Positions 1 to 8,570 of a stretch of DNA of 13,368 bases are shown here, one piece after another. Made by a program: the position numbers and the translations under genes. The stretch's first letter is position 1. Every line of letters begins with the position of its first letter. The notes beneath the pieces are model-generated. The model was not told the DNA's origin, did not search any database, and saw only the letters and a program-made list of their open reading frames with translations. The stretch comes from an uncultured Azohydromonas sp. (GTDB lineage Bacteria; Pseudomonadota; Gammaproteobacteria; Burkholderiales; Burkholderiaceae_C): NCBI RefSeq assembly GCF_937926365.1, contig NZ_CALAOH010000217.1, forward strand, positions 1 through 13,368, read 5' to 3'.

Positions 1-844
1 GTGTGCCGGGCTGCCCGCCGGCTTCGCCGCCCTGCGTCCCCGGCTGGCCCTGGGGGCGGGCAGCCGCGGCTTCGGCCTGGCGGCGAGCCTGGCGCAGCTC
101 GCGCCGGCGCGTGACTTCCTGCTGCGCCGCCTCGCGGTGCTCGTCGCTCACTTCGCCGGCGGGCTGGCCGTCGAGGTCGAAGCGCTCCTTGGAGCGGGTC
201 AAGGCGACCAGGTACGGGGTGCTGCCGGTGTAGCGGCGCAGGAAGGCCGAGAGCAGCCCCTTGGTGAAGCGGCCCGGCGCGCGCTGCTGGATGTCGGCCT
301 GGATGCGCAACTTCAGCGGTTTGAGTGGGCCGTTGCCGCCGAACAGCGCCGGGAACAGCTCGGCCAGGTCCTTGGCGGCAGCGGCCAGGTCGAAGCGCGG
401 TGCGGCGGGGCCGGCGGCGGTTTTGCCGCTGGCCGGGGCAGCGGCCTCGCCCGGAGTGGCGGTTTCAGCTGCTTCAGCCGAGGCTGTGGCTTCCGCTGGC
501 GCCGTACCGCTTTCGGTCGGGGCGCCGTCGGTGCCAGCCTGGGCCGGCGGCGTCGGGCTGGCTTGCCCGGTGCCAGCCGACTCGGCCGGCGTCGCGGCTT
601 CGGCGGCAGGCGCCGGGGCAGCCTCGGCCGGCGCGGGTGCCGCCTCGGAAGCCGTGGCGACGTTCGGCGTGCTGGCCTGGACCGCCACGGCCTCGGCGCC
701 TTCCGGCGCGGCCTCGGTCGGGATCGGGGCTGGAGGCGTGGCGCCGTGCTCCAGGCCCGGCTGGGGCTGGGCGGCGTCGGGCCGGTGGGTCGGTGCCGCT
801 GCGTCGGCGGGAGTCGGCGTGGCGGGCGTCTCGGGATTGGTCAT
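1..844 (-). CDS. proQ: ProQ/FinO-domain RNA chaperone, C-terminus cut by window edge
   Basis: Partial gene: 281 codons read from the ATG at 844-842 with no stop before the left edge. Residues about 1-150 are a low-complexity Ala/Pro/Glu/Thr-rich, probably disordered segment. Residues about 155-245 match the ProQ/FinO RNA-binding domain: LAELFPALFG, then KPLKLRIQADI, then FLRRYTGSTPYL and RFDLDGQPAGEVSDEH, which align with the E. coli ProQ stretches KPLKIGIFQDL, LRLYTSSWRYL and RVDLDGNPCGELDEQH. A basic R/Q/A-rich helix and a Gly/Gln/Pro tail follow. Family knowledge: ProQ/FinO proteins bind structured small RNAs and mRNA 3' ends and promote or protect RNA duplexes in the cytoplasm. The start is the ATG after which the frame remains open; no strong Shine-Dalgarno sequence is visible. 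It is divergent from the Suv3-like helicase. Family assignment is firm; orthology to E. coli ProQ, rather than another FinO-domain paralogue, is less so. Confidence 0.9.
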   Translation of the reverse strand, partial: MTNPETPATPTPADAAAPTHRPDAAQPQPGLEHGATPPAPIPTEAAPEGAEAVAVQASTPNVATASEAAPAPAEAAPAPAAEAATPAESAGTGQASPTPPAQAGTDGAPTESGTAPAEATASAEAAETATPGEAAAPASGKTAAGPAAPRFDLAAAAKDLAELFPALFGGNGPLKPLKLRIQADIQQRAPGRFTKGLLSAFLRRYTGSTPYLVALTRSKERFDLDGQPAGEVSDEHREAAQQEVTRRRELRQARRQAEAAAARPQGQPGTQGGEAGGQPGT

Positions 845-873
845 GTCAGCTCAAGGACGAGCAAGAAAAACCG

Positions 874-920
874 CGGATTGTGCCGCCGCCGGGCGTGCCT
901 TTCTTCAGGCTCACAATCCG
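874..920. promoter_or_regulatory. Inverted repeat in the proQ/Suv3 divergent intergenic region
   Basis: Perfect 9-bp inverted repeat: CGGATTGTG (874-882) and CACAATCCG (912-920), separated by 29 bp, inside the 81-bp gap between the divergent start codons. Each strand therefore reads CACAAT, a 4/6 match to a sigma-70 -10 box, pointing at its own gene: 32 nt before the proQ ATG and 8 nt before the helicase ATG. No good -35 boxes are visible. It may be a two-sided promoter, a dimeric operator, or chance. Confidence 0.35.
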
Positions 921-925
921 GCCGC

Positions 926-3145
926 ATGAGCGAAGTCCAAGAACAAGCCCTCAAGCTGCCTCAGCCGCACCACGCGGCCCGGATTCCCACCCACGTTCCC
1001 CCAGCGGAAGTCGAGCGCATCCGCCGCGCCGCCTACTTGCTGCCGCAGGTGGTGAAACCGGCCGATTTCACCGATGACAACGGGGACAAACCGCCGCCGG
1101 ACCTGGAGCGCATGGGCTACATCCAGCTCGCCCGCGCCGCGGCCGGCGCCCGGCCCAGCCGCTGGATCCATCCCTCGCAAATCGACGCCGCGCTGCGCCA
1201 TCTTGACGACGTGGGTACTGGGCCCGAGGTCCGCGGCCTGATGCTGGAGCGCGGCGCCGCACTGGAGCAGCTGGGCGTCACGCGCCGCGGCGCGCAGTGG
1301 GAGCGGCTGCTGCACCATCCGCTGCTGCTGGAGGACCCGGGCTGGACGCTGCAAGTCGCGCACCGCGCGCCGGTGCCGGAGGCGCCGGTCTGGGATTTCC
1401 TGCGCACCGGCGACCGCCGCGTGCTGCTGGCCGCCCTGGGCCAGCCCGCGCCCTACGAGCATGCCGAGGCCCTGCTCGCGCACCTGCGACAGCTGGTGGA
1501 TCGCAGCGCCTCGGGCCATCCACGCCAGCTCGCCTCGCTGCTGCCGCGGCTGCAGGCCGAGTGCGCCGTGCCGATGGAGCTGCCCGCGCTGCAGGCCGCG
1601 CTCACCCGCGCGCAGGACCGCTGGGAGCACCGCGCCGCCGAGATGGACACCCTGGCCGGGCTCACCTCCGAGCTGGCCTTCCGCGGCTACCCGGACAGCT
1701 TCGCCCTGGCGCGACAAATGCAACGCAGCGTCACTCTCTACGTCGGCCCGCCCAACAGCGGCAAGACCCACGCCGCCTTCGAGCGCCTGGCGCAGGCGCT
1801 GGACGGCGCCTACCTCGCGCCGCTGCGGCTGCTGGCCCTGGAAGGCCGCGACCGCCTGATGGCGCGCGGTGTGCCGTGCTCCTTGCTTACCGGCGAGGAG
1901 AACGTGCCCGCGCCCGACGCGCGCGTGGTCTCCAGCACCATCGAGATGATGAGCACGCAGCAGCCCATCGACGTGGCGGTGATCGACGAGGCGCAGATGA
2001 TCTTCGACGGCGCGCGCGGCTGGGCCTGGACCCAGGCCATCGTCGGCGTGCCGGCCAACGAGGTGATCGTCATCTGTTCGGCCTACGCCGTGCCCGCGAT
2101 CGAGCGCCTTTTGAAACTCAGCGGCGAGCAGTGCAAGGTGCGCCACTTCGAGCGCAAGCAGCACGTGCAGCTGCTGACGCAACCGGTGCCCATCGGCAAC
2201 CTGCGCCGTGGCGACGCGGTGGTGGCCTTCAGCCGGCGCGACGTGCTGATGCTGCGCGACCAGATTGCCGACAACGGCCATCCGGTGTCGGTCATCTATG
2301 GCGCGCTGCCGCCGGAGGTGCGCCGGCGCGAGGCCGAGCGCTTCGCCGAAGGACACGCGCACGTGCTGGTGGCCACCGACGCCATCGGCATGGGGCTGAA
2401 CCTGCCCATTCGCCGTGTGCTGTTCTCGACCATGAACAAGTTCGACGGCCAGACCGAGCGCCCGCTGGACGTTTCCGAGGTGCACCAGATCGCCGGGCGC
2501 GCCGGCCGCTACGGCCTGCACGACGAGGGCTTCGCCGGCGTGCTGCGCGAGGCCGAGCCCACCGCGCTGCGCGCCCTGAAGGAACTGCTGCCGCGCACGC
2601 CCAAGGCCCCGCGCGACTTCAAGGCGCCGGTGGCGCCGGGCTGGTGGCACGTCAACACCATCGCGCAGCGCCTGGGCGTCACCAAACTGCGCACGGTGCT
2701 GGGCATCTTCATCGAGCAGCTCAAGCTCGACGACGCGCACTTCGCCGTCGCCGAGCTGGACCAGATGCTGGAGATCGCTGGTTTCCTGGACGAGGCCGCC
2801 GGCAAGCTCTCGCTCAAGGAGCGTTTCCTGTACGCGCAGGCGCCGGTGGACACCCGCACGCCCGCGCTGGTGGAGGAGTTCCTGGACTGGGCCCACAACC
2901 ACGCCGTGGCCGGCGAGGCCGGCACGCCCGGCTTCCTGCGCGAGGTGGACGAGCACAGCCGCCTGGACCGCATGGAGCAGGCGCTGCGCGGCTGCAGCCT
3001 GTGGCTGTGGCTGGACCTGCGCTTCCCCGGCGTCTATGGCGAGGTGGACGCGGTGCAGGACCTGCGTTCGCGCCTGAACGACGGCATCGAGCGCCACCTC
3101 AAGGGCAAGAAGCCGTTGTGGCAGCGGAGGGGCAGGGGGCGCTGA
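926..3145 (+). CDS. Suv3-like ATP-dependent RNA helicase (SF2, Ski2-like)
   Basis: 739 residues. All SF2 helicase motifs are present: Walker A GPPNSGKT (274-281), Ia APLRLLALE (298-306), Ib SSTIEM (336-341), DEAQ box (354-357), CSAYA (384-388), motif IV VVAFSRRD (432-439), motif V VLVATDAIGMGLNLP (480-494) and motif VI HQIAGRAGRYG (520-530). The NSGKT loop, QIAGRAGR, and the C-terminal LWLWLDLRFPG followed by a helical LRSRLNDGIE are hallmarks of Suv3, the mitochondrial degradosome helicase that unwinds RNA with 3'-5' polarity for PNPase or an RNase II-type nuclease. About 265 residues precede the helicase core and contain no motif I recognise. The frame is open far upstream, antisense to proQ; the ATG at 926 was chosen because it lies just outside proQ and gives the family-like N-terminus. 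No clear Shine-Dalgarno sequence is present. Nuclease partner and substrate are unknown; no nuclease gene is in the window. Confidence 0.88.
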   Translation: MSEVQEQALKLPQPHHAARIPTHVPPAEVERIRRAAYLLPQVVKPADFTDDNGDKPPPDLERMGYIQLARAAAGARPSRWIHPSQIDAALRHLDDVGTGPEVRGLMLERGAALEQLGVTRRGAQWERLLHHPLLLEDPGWTLQVAHRAPVPEAPVWDFLRTGDRRVLLAALGQPAPYEHAEALLAHLRQLVDRSASGHPRQLASLLPRLQAECAVPMELPALQAALTRAQDRWEHRAAEMDTLAGLTSELAFRGYPDSFALARQMQRSVTLYVGPPNSGKTHAAFERLAQALDGAYLAPLRLLALEGRDRLMARGVPCSLLTGEENVPAPDARVVSSTIEMMSTQQPIDVAVIDEAQMIFDGARGWAWTQAIVGVPANEVIVICSAYAVPAIERLLKLSGEQCKVRHFERKQHVQLLTQPVPIGNLRRGDAVVAFSRRDVLMLRDQIADNGHPVSVIYGALPPEVRRREAERFAEGHAHVLVATDAIGMGLNLPIRRVLFSTMNKFDGQTERPLDVSEVHQIAGRAGRYGLHDEGFAGVLREAEPTALRALKELLPRTPKAPRDFKAPVAPGWWHVNTIAQRLGVTKLRTVLGIFIEQLKLDDAHFAVAELDQMLEIAGFLDEAAGKLSLKERFLYAQAPVDTRTPALVEEFLDWAHNHAVAGEAGTPGFLREVDEHSRLDRMEQALRGCSLWLWLDLRFPGVYGEVDAVQDLRSRLNDGIERHLKGKKPLWQRRGRGR

Positions 3146-3186
3146 GCGGCGACCGGGACACGGGCGCCAGGCTGTTCTCAGCTCCC
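3137..3186. terminator. Imperfect hairpin spanning both stop codons of the convergent helicase and PEP-CTERM genes
   Basis: GCTGAG (3141-3146, containing the helicase TGA) pairs with CTCAGC (3177-3182, containing the TGA of the minus-strand gene). After one mismatch the stem continues with GGG (3137-3139) against CCC (3184-3186). Inside, GGCG (3148-3151) can pair with CGCC (3165-3168). There is no T-tract on either side, so classical intrinsic termination is doubtful. It may serve as a bidirectional transcript-end stem. Confidence 0.35.
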
Positions 3187-4347
3187 GCGCGTCGGCCGGC
3201 GCCGGGCCACCGTGCCGACGACGGCCAGCCCGCCCAGCAACAGTGCCCAGCTTTCCGGTTCGGGTACGGGCGTCAGCACGAACGAGTCATGGACCAGGAA
3301 GCTGGAGAAACCCGTGCCCGTGATCTGCCCCCGATCGTTGATGGCGATGGCCTCGTAGAGGTACCACCGCTTGGCCTGCCAGGGCACGAGCAGGTCGTTC
3401 AAGCTGACGGCCTGTCCATCGCGCCACAAGAAGGCCTCATGGCAGTTGCCCTCGTTGCAATGGACACTCCCGGACCGGCCCACGGCCCAACCCTGGTTGT
3501 TCAGGCCGGACACGAAAGTCGCTTGCGGCTCCCCGGGCGGGCTGGGCAGGCCGGCAATCTGGGTCCATCGGCCGTCGGCCTCGTAGATGAAGGATCTGGA
3601 CGTGACCTCGTCCGCTTGGTACGTACGCGCAGCCACTTGTCCTGCATCGTTGATGCCGACGATTTCCACAGGCTGCCCATCCGGAAGCGGGCTTTGCAGG
3701 AATTTCACATCGCGGCCGTCGTACACGAACGCGCGCTCCTCACGACCGCCACCGGGCGCATCGAAAGTTGCATTGCCCACCACGGTGCCATGGTCGTTGA
3801 GCGATATTGCCTGCGATGAAACAGCGCCGGGCACATCGATATACCGGGAGCGCGTGCCGTCGAAAAAGAACGCTTTTCCGTTGACACTCCCCACGGCTTG
3901 TCCCGAGGCGTTGATATCCCTTGCATAACCATCGCCGCTCCCCTGGTCAACGCGCAAATCCCGGTAATGGCCATTCTGGTAGAGATACGGAATTCGTCCG
4001 GCGGTGTCCGGCAAGGTGTAATAACCGACGACCTGGTTTCGGTCGTTGATGCCGTGCACATAAGAGCTGCTGAAGGCATTGGTCCCAGGCAAGGGCTGCG
4101 CCGCGTTGCCGCGGAAAACGTGGGCGATGGGGTCGATGTCATACCACTCTTCCCCTTCCCTGAAGCCGGTGCCGGCCACCACGCCGCGGTTATTGATGGC
4201 GGCTGGGCTGAAAAACTCATTCTCGCCAACGGGCACACCGAAGTCCGCCAATTTGATCCGGTAGCGCAATTGGGCCTCGGCACTGATGGTGGCAAATGAC
4301 AGCGTGGCCGCCAGAGCGGAACAGAGCAGGAAACGATATTGATGCAT
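3178..4347 (-). CDS. Secreted HAF-repeat protein with PEP-CTERM sorting signal
   Basis: 389 residues. The N-terminus is a Sec signal peptide (basic start, hydrophobic 6-20, probable cleavage after AEA at 23-25). The body holds at least seven HAF-type repeats of the form (I/L)N(D/N)xGxhhG: AINNRGVVAG (50-59), GINDRNQVVG, DINASGQAVG, SLNDHGTVVG, GINDAGQVAA, GLNNQGWAVG and AINDRGQITG (near 335-344). The C-terminus is a textbook PEP-CTERM tag: VPEPESWALLLGG (361-373), a short transmembrane helix, then RRRPTRGS. Family knowledge: exosortase EpsH/XrtA-type enzymes recognise PEP, and such proteins are exported to the surface or exopolysaccharide matrix. No exosortase is in the window. A Shine-Dalgarno stretch AAAGGAAG lies 5 nt before the ATG. 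Hand-counted lines inside the gene are about 58-60 % GC, against 77 % for a line in the helicase, hinting at foreign origin or relaxed codon use. Molecular function is unknown. Confidence 0.92.
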   Translation of the reverse strand: MHQYRFLLCSALAATLSFATISAEAQLRYRIKLADFGVPVGENEFFSPAAINNRGVVAGTGFREGEEWYDIDPIAHVFRGNAAQPLPGTNAFSSSYVHGINDRNQVVGYYTLPDTAGRIPYLYQNGHYRDLRVDQGSGDGYARDINASGQAVGSVNGKAFFFDGTRSRYIDVPGAVSSQAISLNDHGTVVGNATFDAPGGGREERAFVYDGRDVKFLQSPLPDGQPVEIVGINDAGQVAARTYQADEVTSRSFIYEADGRWTQIAGLPSPPGEPQATFVSGLNNQGWAVGRSGSVHCNEGNCHEAFLWRDGQAVSLNDLLVPWQAKRWYLYEAIAINDRGQITGTGFSSFLVHDSFVLTPVPEPESWALLLGGLAVVGTVARRRPTRGS

Positions 4348-4352
4348 CGGTA

Positions 4353-4360
4353 CTTCCTTT
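4353..4360 (-). promoter_or_regulatory. Shine-Dalgarno of the PEP-CTERM gene
   Basis: On the minus strand this reads AAAGGAAG, followed by a 5-nt spacer and the ATG at 4347-4345. It supports this start, which also yields a clean signal peptide. Confidence 0.7.
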
Positions 4361-4369
4361 CAACCACAT

Positions 4370-4381
4370 CCCGCATGCGGG
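4370..4381. promoter_or_regulatory. Perfect 12-bp palindrome upstream of the PEP-CTERM gene
   Basis: CCCGCATGCGGG is self-complementary with no spacer. It sits 22 bp upstream of the start codon, just outside the Shine-Dalgarno sequence, so it lies in the 5' leader or near the promoter. It could be an operator half-site pair or a small mRNA hairpin; no known regulator motif is recognised. Confidence 0.3.
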
Positions 4382-4515
4382 CCTGATTACTCAGCCTGCT
4401 TGCCCGGCCAATCCGGCGCGAAGTATCAGCCTAACTGCTTCAGCCCACTCCTGGCTAACCCGCGATCGTGTCGGCCATTTCTCATGGTTTGGCACTGCTG
4501 TTTCAGGCGGCAGTT

Positions 4516-4534
4516 ACCATATTGAAAATATGGT
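4516..4534. repeat. AT-rich 8-bp inverted repeat between kinase and PEP-CTERM gene
   Basis: ACCATATT (4516-4523), GAA, AATATGGT (4527-4534): a perfect 19-bp dyad in an island of about 42 % GC (4501-4560). It lies 42 bp beyond the kinase stop codon and about 170 bp upstream of the PEP-CTERM start. No T-tract follows, and A/T pairing is weak for a terminator, so a protein-binding site is the likelier reading. The rest of the 229-bp gap (4348-4576) shows no gene and no convincing promoter. Confidence 0.35.
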
Positions 4535-4576
4535 GTTGGAAAGGAGTAATTCGGTAGCTGGACCCGATGCCCCATT

Positions 4577-7231
<2,655 letters not shown>

Positions 7232-7323
7232 GCGAGCGCAAGAACCGCGCCGTGCACATCACGCGCCCGCTTGGTATTTGTTCTTGGAAAAGCTCGGCGG
7301 GCCAGTATGCCGCCGCGGTACGC

Positions 7324-7347
7324 GGCTTGCCGCCCGTCGGGCAAGCC
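7324..7347 (+). promoter_or_regulatory. Hairpin in the leader of the small ORF
   Basis: GGCTTGCC (7324-7331) and GGCAAGCC (7340-7347) form a perfect 8-bp stem with an 8-nt loop. It ends 7 nt before the AAGGAG ribosome-binding site, within the 135-bp gap (7232-7366) between the divergent kinase and small ORF. It could modulate translation or stabilise the mRNA. The rest of the gap shows only a weak TTGGAA/TATGCC pair (7284-7289, 7306-7311), too poor to call a promoter. Confidence 0.4.
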
Positions 7348-7366
7348 ATTGCACAAGGAGCCCGCC

Positions 7367-7558
7367 ATGACCGACGCCCCCAAGGTTCCCAAGGTCAACC
7401 CCGACGACAAGGACGCCGTGCGCGCCGCCGAACAGGCCCAGGCCACGCTGGACAACACCTGGAAGGGTTACGACAACAGCCGCGACCCGGCCCACGACAA
7501 CCCTTCGGGCCCGTCCGACCAGGAGGGCCCAAGCCACCGCCAGGGCCCGCCGCAGTGA
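7367..7558 (+). CDS. Small hydrophilic protein of unknown function (63 aa)
   Basis: 63 residues beginning MTDAPKVPKVNPDDKDA. The start is fixed by a strong AAGGAG (7355-7360) six nt before the ATG. The same frame is open further upstream, but those codons would cross the leader hairpin. The protein has no membrane segment, signal peptide or cysteine. It has a Lys/Asp-rich N-terminus, a short Ala/Gln helix (about 17-30) and a Pro/Gly/Ser/Gln tail (47-63), so it is probably largely disordered. I do not recognise a family. It is a monocistronic unit, divergent from the kinase and 267 bp upstream of the transpeptidase, with its own leader hairpin and a hairpin after the stop. The strong ribosome-binding site and codon use like its neighbours support a real gene. 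Confidence 0.7.
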   Translation: MTDAPKVPKVNPDDKDAVRAAEQAQATLDNTWKGYDNSRDPAHDNPSGPSDQEGPSHRQGPPQ

Positions 7559-7580
7559 CGCGGCCGGGCTGAGCCCGCCT

Positions 7581-7607
7581 CGGGACGCCGCCCTCCCGGG
7601 CGTCCCG
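7581..7607 (+). terminator. GC-rich hairpin after the small ORF
   Basis: CGGGACGCC (7581-7589) and GGCGTCCCG (7599-7607) form a perfect 9-bp stem with a 9-nt loop, 22 nt after the stop codon at 7558. No T-run follows, so it may be a Rho-assisted or mRNA-stabilising 3' stem rather than a classical intrinsic terminator. Confidence 0.5.
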
Positions 7608-7681
7608 CGATGCCGTCTGCCCGGCATGACAAGGCGGGGTGCTGGCGCCTCGGCTTTTGCACCCAACTTGCAACAACGTCC

Positions 7682-7700
7682 CGGATCGTGAACTGATCCG
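7682..7700. promoter_or_regulatory. 19-bp dyad upstream of the L,D-transpeptidase gene
   Basis: CGGATC (7682-7687) and GATCCG (7695-7700) flank 7 bp. A weak TAGCAT -10-like box follows at 7745-7750, and a CCGGGC/GCCCGG hairpin lies at 7763-7779. Together they make this 267-bp gap (7559-7825) the probable control region of the transpeptidase and perhaps of the genes after it. Nothing coding is seen in the gap. The assignment is tentative. Confidence 0.25.
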
Positions 7701-7825
7701 CACGAGATTTGCTGCGCCGGCGCTGGACTACCGCGCCGATCCCCTAGCATTTCCCCCTTGGACCGGGCGCCTGGCCCGGGTTGTGAGCACGGCGCCGCTG
7801 GCGCCGCGACCTGACGGGGGAAGTC

Positions 7826-8500
7826 ATGCTGGGGGGAGGAAAGGCGCTGTGCGCGCTGGCGGCAAGCCTGTTGTTGGGGCTGCCGGGCTTGGCCAGGGCA
7901 TTGCCCACGTACGACAGCGTCCGGCACGCGCCGGACCATGGCGAGGCCGCCAACGATTCCTTGCAGCGCTTCGCCCGTGGCGTCCTGGAAAGCAACGACC
8001 ACCGCGGCCGTCCCTTCGCCGTGGTGGACAAGAAGCAGGCGCGCATGGTGCTTTACGCCGGCGACGGTCGCGTGCTGGGCACCGCGCCGGTACTGCTGGG
8101 CTTGCAGCCCGGCGACCACGCGGTGCGTGGCGTGGGCAGCAAGCCGCTGTCGGCCATCCGCCCCGAGGAACGCACCACCCCCGCCGGCCGCTTCGACACC
8201 GAGCCCGGCCGCAACACCGCCGGCGAGCTGGTGGTCTGGATGGACTACGCCGAGGGCCTGGCGCTGCACCGGCTGCGCCCCGCGCCCGCGCGCGAGCGCC
8301 GCGCCCAGCGCCTGGCTTCCGCCACGCCGGCGGACAACCGCATCTCGCTGGGCTGCGTGGTGGTGGACGCGGACTTCTATGTTGCGGTGGTGCAGCCTGT
8401 GCTGGGCCGCCAGCGCGGCGTGGTCTACGTGCTGCCCGAGACGCGAACGCTGGAGGCGGTGTTCGGACACGAGATGGTGGCGGGGCTGGGCCAGGACTGA
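7826..8500 (+). CDS. Exported YkuD-like L,D-transpeptidase domain protein, variant active site
   Basis: 224 residues. The N-terminus is a Sec signal peptide (MLGGGKA, hydrophobic 8-20, likely cleavage after ARA at 23-25), so it acts in the periplasm. The mature part resembles the YkuD catalytic fold: a strand region FAVVDKKQARMVLY (64-77), the TTPAGRF turn (117-123), LALHRL with His148, and ISLGCVVVDADFY with Cys177, followed by VVYVLPE. Family knowledge: YkuD enzymes form 3-3 peptidoglycan cross-links or anchor lipoproteins through a Cys in a (S/T)HGC(hydrophobic)(R/N) motif. Here the motif is S-L-G-C-V-V: the motif His is Leu and the usual Arg/Asn is Val, so activity may differ. The ATG at 7826 follows GGGGGAA with a short spacer. 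It ends 70 bp before eutB on the same strand; co-transcription is possible but functionally unexplained. Confidence 0.72.
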   Translation: MLGGGKALCALAASLLLGLPGLARALPTYDSVRHAPDHGEAANDSLQRFARGVLESNDHRGRPFAVVDKKQARMVLYAGDGRVLGTAPVLLGLQPGDHAVRGVGSKPLSAIRPEERTTPAGRFDTEPGRNTAGELVVWMDYAEGLALHRLRPAPARERRAQRLASATPADNRISLGCVVVDADFYVAVVQPVLGRQRGVVYVLPETRTLEAVFGHEMVAGLGQD

Positions 8501-8570
8501 CGCGGCCCGCGCCCGCGGCTTCACCCCCTGCAGCCGCCTCGGCCAGGGCAGCGCGCCCATACTGGGGCGC

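Noticed and set aside
137..925. Upstream in-frame extension of the helicase to position 137
   Set aside because: It would encode a Gly/Arg-rich low-complexity stretch wholly antisense to proQ. The ATG at 926 fits the gene boundary.
911..3097. 728-codon open frame on the minus strand opposite the helicase gene
   Set aside because: The translation is a low-complexity Gln/His/Arg/Ala/Gly mix without motifs, typical of the antisense frame of a GC-rich gene; the plus strand carries all helicase motifs.
1297..3819. 840-codon plus-strand frame overlapping helicase and PEP-CTERM genes
   Set aside because: It is an Ala/Arg/Gly-rich out-of-frame shadow that runs through two well-supported genes.
4489..4504. 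Possible sigma-54 promoter TTGGCAC-N5-GTTTC on the plus strand
   Set aside because: The -12 GC is replaced by TC at the required spacing, and no plus-strand gene lies downstream. On the minus strand the nearest TGGC...GC pair (near 4461-4475) has 11 rather than 10 intervening bases.
7284..7311. TTGGAA / TATGCC promoter for the small ORF
   Set aside because: The -35 matches 4 of 6 and the -10 only 3 of 6, with a 16-bp spacer; too weak to annotate.
8558..8563. CATACT -10-like box just before the eutB start
   Set aside because: It is only 7 nt from the ATG with no matching -35 box, and six-base near-matches are expected by chance.
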